From contig CAJFCJ010000015.1 of assembly GCA_904063045.1 (NCBI GenBank), positions 1,185,034 to 1,249,033 of the forward strand: DNA of 64,000 bases, in the 5' to 3' direction. The notes beneath the pieces were generated by a model. That model was not told the origin of the DNA and did not search any database. It saw only the letters and a program-made list of their open reading frames with translations. Both the position numbers and the translations under genes were made by a program. This DNA is from Dimorphilus gyrociliatus (taxonomy: Eukaryota > Annelida > Polychaeta > Dinophilidae). Shown one piece after another: positions 47,848 through 59,582 of the stretch (within the stretch, counting starts at the first letter, position 1; each line of letters begins with the position of its first letter).

Positions 47848-50389
47848 TGAGATCTACGCCGGCTTTCAAGCGCGCCTTTCATCTTTAGCCGGACGACGTG
47901 TGTACGCAAATTTTTAAAGAAAAAAAAGAGGGCTAGAGAAAGACGGTGGGAGGGGGTAAAGGGGGGAGTAGACAAGGGGTAGACAGGGAGAGGATTAGAA
48001 AAGAATGACTACAAATATATGTCATACGGAGAAAATAAAAGAGAAAAAAGAAGAGGAAACGGGTGAGGAGAAAGAAAACTGCGCTTCTGTCCTACGCCCA
48101 CTCAAAGCTTCTCAACAGCGGTAGCTGGTACTGCAACAGCGGCGCAGTACTGCAAAAAAGCGGAAGTCGGCCGTCTAATGGCCTCTGCCGGTCGCCCTCT
48201 AATTCCGCTGCCTGTTATTATGTGATTTGTGGCAATTGGCGGGCGGTCCGCTCATCACCAGACTCCCTATTTCCTTTAGACTGCTCTTCCTTTTCTTAAC
48301 TCTTCAATCTATTTTATTCTACTTTCTCACAGTTATTCACTAAGCTATCCACCTATTGAAATAAACTACTGTATGTGCTCTATGAAAAACAGTGGATATA
48401 CTACTTATATAGGTACTATATAAATTGGAATCTATTTCATTTATCCGTATCATCCGAATGGACAGCCTAAAGGTATATAAATATGTATATAAATTGTAAC
48501 GGTCTAGAGTTGAGTCTTCTCTGATTATATTCGAACGATCGATGAGCCCTAATTGGAACGAGTGGCCCACCAATGACATTAGCGCTCTGACTCTGCAAAC
48601 TACAAATGGATTATTGCAGTCAATGCACGTGTCACGCGTTAATTCGCTTATGCCATGATCAATGAATGATTGAGAGATAAGCGCGCCTCTTCCAAATATC
48701 ACGTCACGTATTTAGGCCCCCCTCCTCTATTTCTAAATAAAGAATTTATTAAAAGAAAGGATAAAATAGTTTGTCCACATAAGAAAATTTCTGCTCTAAA
48801 CGTATATACTCTGTTCAATTAAGCGTGTAAGCAAAAAATTTTCAAAGTGCAATTAATAACTTTTCTCATTATATCGCCAAATGTTCCATCTTTTTAATGG
48901 AGGACAGAACGTTACCATCTTCCATCGAAAATTACTTATAATCTATTTACGTAACCCTCTCGATATTTTTTACACTACCCTTAACCCTCGCTCCCTGTTA
49001 ACAACCGACATTCTAAACGTTAAAAATTTAATTAGGTAAAGAGGAAGAGAGAGGGGAAAGAGGGGAAGAGAAAAAATGAAGAGAAAGTGATAGAAAGAAA
49101 AAGAAAAAGATAGATAAAATAAGAAAACAGAGAAAGGAAAGAGATATAAAGAGATAAACAAATAGAGAGAGAGAGAGAGAGAGAGAAAAGCTAAAAAGTA
49201 GAAGAATCGAAAAAGAATGAAACAACTATGAATATTCAAATATCGTTTCGGATCGCTGCCGACTGAAATGTTTGTTTGTCATACATGAAGGTATACATAC
49301 AAAATGTATATTTAGGTGTCGAGTACATTTTGTTTTAACATTTTTCTTTTTTTTGAAATACTAGGTTGACTCATCCTTTTTTATATGATACCTTTTAAGA
49401 GTATAAAGAACAGGGGATTAACGGTTTAGTAACAACCGCAAAATAATATATATATGTGTATTACGATATATCCGTGGCTATATATAGATATGAATATATA
49501 TTAAAAGCATAGTATATACACATCATATATATATTTTATATGAAGGGAAAAATGCCGCTTCATACATTAAAAAATATGAATAAAGAGAAAGACGAATAGA
49601 TTGAAATTTATATAAATATACGACTATGAGTTAATTAAGAGATGCGCCGGATAAGGGTAGAATTAAATATGAAAAGCTCGCAAAGCCCATTTTTGATGGA
49701 TTTTATGCATGCGAGCGTCGAAATGTCAAGCCACCTGATGATTTTACGTCTATATGTGTGTTTTTTATTATAATACTTATATATGTATACATCTACACGT
49801 ATATTTACATAAATATTCATAAGGCATGTGCAATTTTTATTACCTATAAAATCGGCATATTGTTTATATAAATATAGCTAAAAAACACATGGATGAACTT
49901 ATACTTTGTATATATTTACAATCGCCATTATCATTATCATAATAGACGTATTGAGTTAATTTTAAGATATTTAATGTATAATTATTCATATAAAAAATAG
50001 ATTATAAATATTCGTGTTATGTGTTTTCGTGTTCGTTTATCGAACATCAATCGAACCGTTGTTGGGAGGATAATAACGCAGAGATTAGCGTAAGTAGAAT
50101 AATAAAGAGTCTAATTGGACAGTTCTGCGTAGGCATGCGTGAAGTTTAATAAAGGGCGCGCTCTAATGGCACAAGCAATTAGGAAGAAGGCAAAAATTAG
50201 AAACGCCAATTTCTACATATCGACTTTAAAGCTGCAGGCATAGAGCCAATAGTCAATAATTTTCCTACTCTCTCCTCACAAAAGCTTGCAGATTATTGAA
50301 AAATTTTACTCTTATATGGTGTTCCGAATAATAATCCGCGTCTTTATATAGGGCTATATCAATATTTTTTTAAATAAAACTTAACTAAC
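47848..50389. other. probable long first intron / regulatory region of NR2E3
   Basis: This is 2.5 kb without a credible gene. Purine-rich G/A stretches run near 47925-48070. A GC-rich patch at about 48060-48260 carries the inverted repeat GTACTGC/GCAGTAC (48128-48150). A GA-rich strand lies at 49040-49200, and AT-rich DNA fills about 49400-50040. If the upstream exon at 50390 is used, all of this is intron. Confidence 0.45.
49164..49186. repeat. GA microsatellite
   Basis: About 11 GA units lie inside a longer purine-rich tract (49040-49200) that produces spurious serine/leucine/phenylalanine reading frames on the other strand. Confidence 0.85.
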
Positions 50390-50483
50390 CTGAAAGATGA
50401 CTAGGCGTTGTCGAAGCAAAAACAACGTTTTCCATTTTTGGAGGAAGTGAGCCATTTATCGGTTGAACGACAGATTCTTCCAT
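50390..50483 (-). CDS. NR2E3: candidate upstream first coding exon of NR2E3
   Basis: From ATG at 50483 the frame encodes 31 residues (MEESVVQPINGSLPPKMENV...) and ends at a GTTAGT donor in phase 1. An acceptor ATTGCAG inside the core first exon (exon would start at 47792) receives it in phase and continues directly into [13 protein letters not shown] and the zinc fingers. A plausible promoter (reverse CCAAT, NRF1-like word) lies 360-400 bp upstream. The alternative is a separate short transcript or chance frame. Confidence 0.5.
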
Positions 50484-50844
50484 AGTCGCCGCCGTCGATT
50501 TGTTCGCAAATCGCGATTCGAACGGTCTCCAGAACAGTTTGACGTCTGCAGTTGACACAAGCTGCAAGAAGGTAATTTCGTTGACAACATTTGCTTTTGA
50601 CGTAGCAATTTCTGTCGCCTTACCTTTGCCAATAATAGATAGTAAATTGGTGTCTTTAGTGAATAATTTCCACTTAAAACACCTTAAAACGCTTGATAAA
50701 AGACACAACTTAATGAGCGGTAAGATAAGATGTTGCACAAACTGCGAACATTACGGTTTTGACTCGGCAGCAGGTCATAAGGCGGTATTCAACAGCTTTT
50801 CACACGACTCCTAACTCGATGTGAAGCTCCACCCACTCTCTTTT

Positions 50845-50883
50845 CTGATTGGTTGGTTTCCTGTCGATCGGCGCACGCATGCG
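50845..50883. promoter_or_regulatory. CCAAT box and NRF1-like word upstream of NR2E3
   Basis: CTGATTGG (reverse CCAAT) at 50845-50852 is followed at 50871-50883 by GCGCACGCATGCG, close to the NRF1 consensus. The pairing is typical of an animal promoter and suits transcription leftward into the candidate first exon. Confidence 0.45.
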
Positions 50884-51923
50884 TTTTCCGTGTTGTTTGC
50901 TGCTTGTTTGTCGAGTGACTGCTGCGGCGACCCGCTATTTGCTTAGTTCGTACAAACAAGGTTTCGTTATATATTTTGCACGGTATCTAGTAGGTAAATA
51001 AAAGAGATATAAGACGGACAGAGATTCCTTTTCCTAAATCCTTTGGGGTTAGAGCTAAAAATTCCGGAAATAATAATCGGGTTTAAGGGTGAGGAAAGTA
51101 ATGGTATTTCCCCCTTTTTTTTAATCGGACTGTTTCCCTTTAACGTTTTTCTCTTTCTCTTTCAATCTTACTTTTTCTTTCTTTCTTTCACCCAAGGACT
51201 TTCAAAAGGCTGTCCGTCAACGAAATCACACCGTATCAAACCCCCTTACAGAGTGAACACGTGCCGAACACACGCTAACGCAGCGGGGAGAACTCGGCCA
51301 ACCTCAATTATTATGCGCCAGTCAAACTCGCACTTCCTTAACCGTATAACAAACGGCTATTGAAGGAAGCTGTCGGTTAGGAGGCGTAATTGCCTCAAAT
51401 CGTTTCTATAGACGACCGTTCACCGGGGAGCGGCGCGTCGTACGTGCGAGTCGAACTAGACAGCTGTAGAGATTGAATCAGCGCAATGTGTCGGCGACGC
51501 CTTTGAGATAGTCGCAGTCTACACAGCAGGCCACATCCTCGAGCAGGTGCAGGCACGCAAAGACGGTCTGACGCTTCGTAATCCGGCCGGGCGTCACCTG
51601 ACCGAGCCAATGTGATTATGCGCGAAGCGAGTGAAAGGCGAGAAACTGCAACAGAGTGAAAAATTGCCGATCTATACATCAGCTCACGCCTACCAGATTA
51701 TCCTCATCTTACGTATATACCCTGGTTTTACAATATATACAACATAACGAAATGTCTTATATAGATTCATGTTTTATAATTAGAAACGTCTTTAATAATA
51801 AATTAATACAAAAAGGTAAAACAACTCAACAGATTAAGACCATTACGTAATAAAATCGCATGAAATAATTAAAAGTGAACAATAAGGAATGTTAAATATC
51901 TTTATAGCAGTTTTTTTTAATCT

Positions 51924-51946
51924 GTTCATTCATTCATTCATTCATT
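51924..51946. repeat. TTCA tetranucleotide microsatellite
   Basis: Five tandem TTCA/CATT units, followed by degenerate TTCG and TTCA copies. Confidence 0.85.
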
Positions 51947-54160
51947 TGTTCGTTCAGTCATTCTCTTGTGTTTTCCTTCTTTCTTTTCTTTCTCTCTCTC
52001 TCCATTTAATTTTTTCTGCTTTTTTCTACAATTTTTAATCAAACTCCGAAAACGTTTCGAGTACCGTTCGAGGGTTTCTACAAGCGGCAAACAATAATGT
52101 AGAACAATACGCCAACAATCCGTCTATAATGATTGACTTGGCGTGCATGGCGCACTGAATGTCGTAATCATTCGCCGTCCTGCACGCACCTCGACGCCGC
52201 TACAACATTTCAACCGATCACGTTTGTCATTTTTGCCTTAAAGTGCCTGTCGCTAAGCGCTTTGTTTATTCACGTCCCTTGTATTCTACCCTCATTTCGG
52301 TCCAGGGCGGTGGCCTCAACAAGTGATTTTAAAAATTCATCATAAAGTACGCGACGCTGGCGTCATACGTACGCCTTTAGACTACTAAATATATCTTTAT
52401 TTGTAAATATGTTGCGAATAAATCATTGTAGTATTTATATACGTTATATAAGTATATGCTAAGTGTTTCATACTGCTTTCTATATGGATATGTAAATAAA
52501 CTAAGAGACTCTATTCCCCTCCCATCCGCCTTTTCTTGACCGCTCATCGATCAGACTGACAAGGCAGTTATATGAAAGAAAAAAGTGTTCGACTCATCAT
52601 TAGTCTGCTACGAGCTTTGAAGGCATTCGAAGGCTGCGACTGAGCGAATGCTTAATGCGGCCACTTGCAGCCCCGGAAAGGTTCGAACGTCTTCGTTGTA
52701 GCTTTTATCTTTTCAAGTTTTCCCTCACCTCTTTTCCCTTTTTTCTCGCCAGCACGTCCGCAGCGTGTGAATAGCTTGATTATATTACGCCCTAATGAGA
52801 TTCACCGCCTTTTATTGTTTGCGTCGCTTTGACCGAGTTTACTCGTTAACGCTAACTAATGAATTTTATTCCGTATGGTTTTTTTCCTTAAATCGTTTCT
52901 TTGCCCATCTCACCTTGTAATTATTACGGCTGTTTCGTTATGTTTACAATTTCTCACCCTACTACTATCCATTTACCCGTCACTCAAAACAAATAGTATA
53001 AAGGAGATATCAACTTTCAATTACATCCCGGAAATCGGACAAATCGCATTATATGCTCAGAACGGCATTACATTCCACTACCTGAAAAACGATAGATGGC
53101 GTAATAAGATGTTTTCATCTATTCTCTTTCTTCTCATCCAATAATAGCTCCCCTATTAAAAATATGTTTTATTGTTGGTCTACTTCCTAATAGATAAAAG
53201 TTTACATGTGAAGGCTATCAAATAAACGTCATTTTAATTAACTAGCGGAAGATGTATAATGCAGATGGTGCTAATCGACGAAACGCCGTCGTCTATTAGC
53301 TGCCTAAATTGATCAAATCGGTAGATACTCTCCAATTTACTTCCTTTTCAAGTATTTATATTCGGTACTAGGTCGGTTTGGTCAAAGAAGAATCGAGTTA
53401 ATTCAAAATTGCTAAATTAACAATTAAGAAATTAAAAGTATACTTTTTTTTTTTAATAAAAAAAAATTATCCTTTATAGATTCCACATCAATAATTTATG
53501 AAGATGAAGATAAGGAAAGAGTGAAAGTCCCTAAAAAGAAATAAAAGATTATGGAGGAGAAACAAATTCATATATTGAATTTATATAGATATATAAATGG
53601 TTTATAATGTATACCATATTAATTACGTCCAAGGTTCCGAAGATAATATATTTCTAATTTTTATCAATAATAGAATAATGAGCAATAAAAAATGGTTTTT
53701 TCATTTTGTTGTATAAATCTTATAAATAATTGAATGCTTTTTCAATTTAACTCTATCAGCTTTTTAAATAGTAAAACCAGTTTTCTCTCCTTCAAATAAA
53801 CATTATACGATAAGGCTATTCAGTCATAAACCTTAACATTTTAGCGTTTTTATATATTAATATAAATTATTATTATTACATCACTCTGGTCCCTTTGACA
53901 ATCTTCTCTCTTTTTATTTTTAACTTTATCCCCGCTACTTTCTGTTATTCCGATTTGGGCGTTTCCCTTTATCCCACCTCCTTTTTAATACGAATAATTA
54001 AAACGGACAAAGAGAAGAGATGAATACTAATTAATAGTCTTTATAACGTAAAATGTGTGCCATATATAAAAATGACTAAAACACTAAAACACAACTTAGA
54101 AGAACAATAGGGGAAGAAAACATTATGTAAATCTTTAGGGAAGAAGAACACAAAAGCGTT

Positions 54161-56386
54161 CTACGTGACGCTACTGTTACGGATGTTACAGAATAATTTG
54201 TCTTTATCTCCTACATTGTAGTATTTCTGTTGTGCGCGGGAATTATTTTTTGCCATACAATCAGGTGTTATATTTGCTGTAGTCTCTTTATCATCAATAT
54301 CCTGTGAACTTTCTAATAAACTCTTAATTTCTTCTTCCGTTTTCTTATGTCTTTGTCTTTTGAAAAGACGCCATCTTTCTTTCGATCGGAAAGCGGCTGT
54401 TAGTGTCAAAACGAAAATAATAATTGCTACAAAGACTAACACAAGGCCAAATCTCTTTCCAATATTCTGTACATTTCCGTTTTTTGGGTTTTCATCTGCC
54501 GCATGAAAAGACTTCATCTTCGCTGTGAAAGAAGATAAAGTAATGCAACCTTTTTCCGGATGACAGTATTTTTTCTGTCCGCATTCCGTGCCATATTGAA
54601 AAGCAGTCCTACTCTTCAAGGCTTTTACAAACTTTTGATTAAGGAGCGTCAAGTTATAAAATGTTGTAATTATCCTCTTCAAATGCTTCTTAAACTTTCC
54701 CAATTTAATTGAACCTAAATCTAGACACTTCCTAGAAAAGGCCATTTTACACCTCGGATAACAAGCATTATCCTTTTTTCTACATTCCCTTGACTTTACT
54801 AGGTTTCTTTCAAATCCGATCTCTACTAGACTATCTTCTAAACCTTTGCAAGCCGAATAACACTGTCCTAAAGAGCATCTATCCGATCTCCCGCACCATG
54901 TTGATGAGGCTACTTTTGATATTGTTCGAACACATTCGGGCGAATTTCCGCTACAAATTAAATTTACAGAGCAATTTAGTGTAATCGTCGACCTACAGGG
55001 ATGGAAACGTGGTGCAAGAGTACAATCTTCCAAACAGCAACTTAGCGTATCATCGCAAGATGCGAAAGGTTTTAAGCGACATGATTTCGAGCAGCACGCG
55101 CCTTCGGAATCGCATTGTTCGCCCTCTTCAACCTTGCCTAAAGGGAAGAACGATATGTACATAATCGATTAAGGGCTAAATGTTGCATAATTTAGGTGAA
55201 GAGTATAAGATAACAACTCAATAATTGTTAATAATAAACTAATTCTCTGTTTTTTTTTAAATACATAGTAATAGGATAAAACCCCTACCATACCATTTCC
55301 ACAAAATGATTTCATTTCTCCTCTAACTCCATGAAAATTCCATTCACCGAATTTAGAAATCCCATTGTAAATATCTTTTTTAACCTTCTCCTCAAATTTA
55401 ACTATGTTTTTTTTAAGTAATGCGCTATTGCTCATTCCCAAAGCTCTCCCTACGAGATGAGTTGTCAAAATATGTAATTTCTCAAATTCTATAATAGTCC
55501 TATCACTCTTCTTTAGATTTACATAAATCGTATTAAATGAACAAGTGTTCTTTCCCCTATTTTGTCTTCCAGCCCACGCTCCCACAAAACCGTCCGCTAA
55601 AACTCTATCCTTAACCTTATTAACTTTCGAAAAATCGATTATAAGACCTAAGCAAGCTGTCGCTAATAAGCCTGGTCCATTACATGCTAGCTCCTTTAGA
55701 AGTTCAACAGTTGATGATCTATTTGCATGTTTTTGACATATTCTAGAATGTTTCATGTGTTTATTGGAACAATAAGATTCATCAGCAAAGATAACTCGTT
55801 CCAGGCGAAGGTTAATTACGTCATCCAATTGTTCTGATGCGTAAGTTAGTGTAGAGGCTATTAAGGACACCGTAGCTGCCCTTGAAGTAGGCCAAACGCG
55901 TCTCATGTCTCTCCATTCTCTGTTTAATGATTCTAACGCAGTTCGAGTAACCAAAACGTGTATGGAACATATATTTTTCTGATTTGTTTCTTTCTTCCAT
56001 TTTCTCTTCTTTCTTTCGTGTGTTTCGTTTTGGCCTCTTCTGACTACCGCTCCCTTTAATTTACCCTTCTTATCATAGCTAATAAACATCGAAGTATCAA
56101 TAGTTCTAATCCAACCTATAAAATCACCATTATCCGATAAACTCCCCCTTACAGAACTACCTTTAACGCCATCTAGTGATCCTGAATACCACATTTTTGC
56201 GTCAAACTGTTTGTCAACATATACCGTATTATTATAAATAAGACTGTAAGATCGGCCTAAAATCCGACCAGATTCCTCTAGATCTAATTTCAAAGTGTAA
56301 CTTGTTTTCTCCCATATTAACCTGACTTTAGTGATGCCTTTACAAGTAGATAAAACAAAAATAACAAATAAGACATAACTGTACAT
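54161..56386 (-). CDS. ADAM17/TACE-like membrane protein with degenerate, probably inactive protease domain
   Basis: Two exons (56386-55294 and 55137-54161) join in phase to 689 residues. A signal peptide (MYSYVLFVIFVLSTCKG) and prodomain-like region precede a metalloprotease-like domain. The splice recreates CGNGKVEEGEQCD, matching the start of the ADAM17 disintegrin region (CGNSRVDEGEECD). A cysteine-rich part with ICSGNSPECV (ADAM17 YCTGNSSECP) follows. A transmembrane helix (GLVLVFVAIIIFVLTLTAAF) and an 80-residue cytoplasmic tail end the protein. The zinc site HExxHxxGxxH reads HLVGRALGMSN, so the catalytic glutamate and the second and third histidines are missing. It should bind ligands or regulate other ADAMs, not cleave. 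No stop or frameshift interrupts it, so it is an intact gene and not a pseudogene. Confidence 0.85.
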
Positions 56387-56625
56387 AGCTTTATAGTTAA
56401 ATTTTGTTTACAAACAATACAAAAAGTAATGAATTTAGATTCAGTAGCAATCTATTTTAATATTTACATTAAAATTATTCAAATTTAAAAAAAAATGAAA
56501 AGAAAGAAATGAACAGAATGTTACTTCTCTATGTATTTTGCCCTAAATGATGTTGTTAGAGTAACAATGACGATGGAAAATTTTCCTTTTCTTTTAGAGA
56601 TGAACATAAATTAGCAAACAGAGAC

Positions 56626-57924
56626 CTATTTACAAGTATATGATAGTAAATATTCCGGATAGCATTGATTATGATCGAAAATAACAAAAATTTTAGGTTT
56701 ATTTACGTTATCAACTACAGAGTCATACAATTCTTCCTGAGGTTCTAAAGGATTTTTAGGTGGAGGTCTGACGTATTTTTCACTCCCTTTTGTGTAGTCT
56801 CCGGCGCAAACTCTGCAAATGAAAACCCATCTAATGTTGCCTTTTGTATAGTTGTGGGCAACGACTGGGAAGGGTGTAAAGTAGCTTCCACTACCATGCA
56901 CTTTACGAGCGTTTAATCTTGGATCGATGTTTTGTGATAAAATCGCTTGAACGGAAAATTCACTTTGTGTTCCATGGAAAAGAATTAATTCCTTCTTATT
57001 CTTCATTAAATTTTTCTTCGTTACAAAAGATTGCCATAATTTTGTATTTTGAATACGGCAAACATCCAGGATTTTTAACGATACGCCAGCTACTTTATAC
57101 CTCATGTTAACCCATTGAAATTCGTTGTCATTTGGATTTAACGGTATCAATTCATAGTTTGTAGAGTTATCCAATGGTGACCAATATTTTGGAACTGCAT
57201 GTAATTGACTTAGCTTAAATTCCACCGGCTCATTTGGAGAAGGATAGCTTTTCTCTTCAATTAACATGCTACTATCGATAAATAATGGGCGTCTTCTTAT
57301 CGAAGTTTTATCATGATTTGTCAAGTTAAGAATTTCATCAGTCTTTAAATTTAGGAGGAATATATTTTTTTTATTTGAAGAATGTAATTTCGATATGAGA
57401 TTTGCTTTAAAACGATATATATCTTGACCAGAAGTGTATTTTATTTCCAAAATATATTGACAAGGAATATTGCTAGTAGTTTCGAAAGGACACCATTCCC
57501 ATGATCCTCTTAAATTAATTTTGATATACCATCTCCATTGCGTAGCTGTTAAAGCCTGTTTGTTATTTACATAACTTCTTGTCGATATTCTTTGAACACA
57601 ATCGACTACTGTTGAAACACTCTCATCCGGATTAAGTTTTTGTATCATAGCAGCCATCTTTGAAAAATTAACTTCATATTTTAAAGTGTTATTTAAGAAT
57701 AGTACACCAGTGCTCTCACAATTGACATTACAAAAATGCTGTTCAATACTTATTTGCTGTTCTTTCGATAATAAATAGTCAAAGCTATCAAAGATCCAAT
57801 GGTATGTTAAACGATGTTCTAGATGCAAATCTTCGCAATTCTCTTTCGAACATTCACCTTGCAGTATAAATTTGTCACATAAATAACTTAATTTTCCTTT
57901 TTCACTTTGTATTTTACAAGACAT
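56626..57924 (-). CDS. CCCH zinc finger / WWE / PARP-type mono-ADP-ribosyltransferase (PARP12/TIPARP-like)
   Basis: This is an intronless frame of 432 residues, shorter than mammalian PARP12. A single CCCH finger (CDKFILQGECSKENCEDLHL, C-x8-C-x4-C-x3-H) starts near residue 16. A WWE-type segment lies near 125-170 (QWRWYIKINLRGSWEW). The catalytic domain spans about 260-432: RIQNTKLWQSF, LFHGT (the NAD-binding H), GSGSYFT (the Y), YVRPPPKN, LYDSVVDN and IFVIFDHNQCYPEYLLSY. There is no glutamate at the third catalytic position, as expected for mono-ADP-ribosylating PARPs. Relatives include PARP12, TIPARP and the antiviral ZAP (ZC3HAV1), which act in RNA and stress/antiviral responses. A GAAACA triple sits 77-94 bp upstream of the start. 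Lack of introns beside multi-exon genes may mean retroposition. Confidence 0.92.
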   Translation of the reverse strand: MSCKIQSEKGKLSYLCDKFILQGECSKENCEDLHLEHRLTYHWIFDSFDYLLSKEQQISIEQHFCNVNCESTGVLFLNNTLKYEVNFSKMAAMIQKLNPDESVSTVVDCVQRISTRSYVNNKQALTATQWRWYIKINLRGSWEWCPFETTSNIPCQYILEIKYTSGQDIYRFKANLISKLHSSNKKNIFLLNLKTDEILNLTNHDKTSIRRRPLFIDSSMLIEEKSYPSPNEPVEFKLSQLHAVPKYWSPLDNSTNYELIPLNPNDNEFQWVNMRYKVAGVSLKILDVCRIQNTKLWQSFVTKKNLMKNKKELILFHGTQSEFSVQAILSQNIDPRLNARKVHGSGSYFTPFPVVAHNYTKGNIRWVFICRVCAGDYTKGSEKYVRPPPKNPLEPQEELYDSVVDNVNKPKIFVIFDHNQCYPEYLLSYTCK

Positions 57925-58000
57925 TTCGAAATATGTTTCTTAAGTGAACGCATAAATGAAATTGTAATAACGTTGCGCAATATTTCACTCGAAAATTCTT

Positions 58001-58020
58001 TGTTTCTGTTTCTGTTTCTG
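58001..58020 (-). promoter_or_regulatory. ISRE/IRF-like GAAACA triple upstream of the PARP gene
   Basis: On the reverse strand the sequence reads GAAACAGAAACAGAAACA, satisfying the IRF/ISRE pattern GAAANNGAAANN in two overlapping frames, and ends 77 bp from the PARP start codon. It is also a 6-bp tandem repeat, so chance microsatellite growth is an alternative. Confidence 0.5.
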
Positions 58021-59456
58021 TTGAAGAAATGACTTATAATAATATAAACTCTAAAAATAGAATAATTAGCTGTTAGAAATTCTATAAATAAGAGACAACA
58101 GATTTTTATGTGATATACTGTATGAATATTTTGATTACATGATAGATGGCGCCAGTTTGAGTACTGATAAAAATTATGATTTCATAAAATTTATTGTGAA
58201 AACTATAATCTCTACACTTTTTTTTTCTTTTAATAAAAAACAATCTTAAAAACCTTATAGAAAACATTGAAGATAAATAAGCTGTTGAAGCAGGCCTCTT
58301 TCCAAGTATTTACAGATTTTATCTGAATTAAAAGGGAAAAAAATGGCGTCAATTAAATACAGTTTTTGCAAATAAGAAATTAACTATGAAATATGCAGTT
58401 TAAATATAGTTGAGACTAACCAAGGAAATATAATATTTTATACGTTATTTTTACTTTAATACTTAGCTAAATTGTAGATAAATAGTAGTATTTTTAACAA
58501 AATTTTGAAAGTTAAAAAACGGTAATTTTTTTTTGTTATTATAGAGGGAAAACTGGAAGCAGTTAAAATCACTCCAAAACAGGACGAACAAAGGAATGAA
58601 CCAATCAGCTTTTTGCTCGAGTTCGTTACGACCTGAGCAGTGTCATAAGTAGTGCTCAGATTGTAAGAAAAAGTGAATAATCAAGATCGAAAAGAGAACA
58701 TTAAAGTTAGAAACATCGTAAATCTATCAAGAATAGATGTATCCCAAAACGTTTGCTTTTATATATTGGATCATTTGGAAATAAGGAGAGAAAAGCTATA
58801 ATCAATGGAATAGAATTGTACAATATAATGTTCTAAGGATTTCCTTTTCCTAAATTGTCAGCTGTAAATGATGGATACAGGATGTTTAAAGTATGCACTT
58901 ATGATAATCATGAAAAATAAAATTTCTACTGAGGAAAGGAAAGAGGATAAATGATCTATTATCTTTTGATGTCCCTAACAAATTCAGGGGGGCAATCAAT
59001 CTCATTTTTGATCAGCAAGGGCTTAGTTGTATATATGAAAAAGGGTCGACAGCGCAAAATGCTCTAGATGTAAGAGAATAATAAAATCGACATGTACTAT
59101 TCATATTTATCGATTAATCTCTACGATTTCGATAGCTGTGACTATCCAGATGAATAATAATACGAGTCCGGACATAAGATAGACAATATATATGTCAACA
59201 AGTTACATTTAAAGAATGCAGTTTTGGCCTACTTATTCAAATGCTTGCCAACATTGAAAAAGATTATCAGACAATATTTGTATGTATATACACAACAATA
59301 AAAAAAGGCGTCTAAGAATGAACACTTAAATGATTTTATAGATAAAAAGATACGAGGTATTAAAAAAAAACAACTAATAACAATATATATAGATAATAAA
59401 ATTTTCAAAGACAAGGTAGTCTACTTCATCAATTCAATAAATAATTAATCATATAT

Positions 59457-59551
59457 TTCTAGGCCTAGTCAAGTATTTTTTTTATATTTGCTTAACTGAT
59501 AAATCATAAAAAAATGATAACATAATAATAAACAAATAAAATCATAGAGTA

Positions 59552-59582
<31 letters not shown>

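Larger units (their letters stand above)
50484..54160. other. NR2E3 upstream region, mostly non-coding
   Basis: This is 3.7 kb without a convincing gene. 50800-52700 is notably GC-richer and of higher complexity than ordinary spacers in this window, with many CpG-containing words, suggesting promoter and enhancer DNA. TAGATGGCG occurs at 53093-53101. From about 53400 onward it becomes AT-rich. Short open frames (for example 51043-51363 and 52875-53144) show no domains, codon consistency or paired splice sites. Confidence 0.45.

Noticed and set aside
49028..49239. Reverse frames rich in S, L and F
   Set aside because: They are produced by a purine-rich GA tract and are low complexity.
50500..50814. 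Forward frame of 104 codons opposite the candidate NR2E3 first exon
   Set aside because: No recognisable domain, and composition matches promoter or leader DNA better.
54161..56386. Reading the ADAM17-like gene as a pseudogene
   Set aside because: The two exons join cleanly, cysteines of the disintegrin-like part are kept, and no stop or frameshift occurs. Only the active site is lost.
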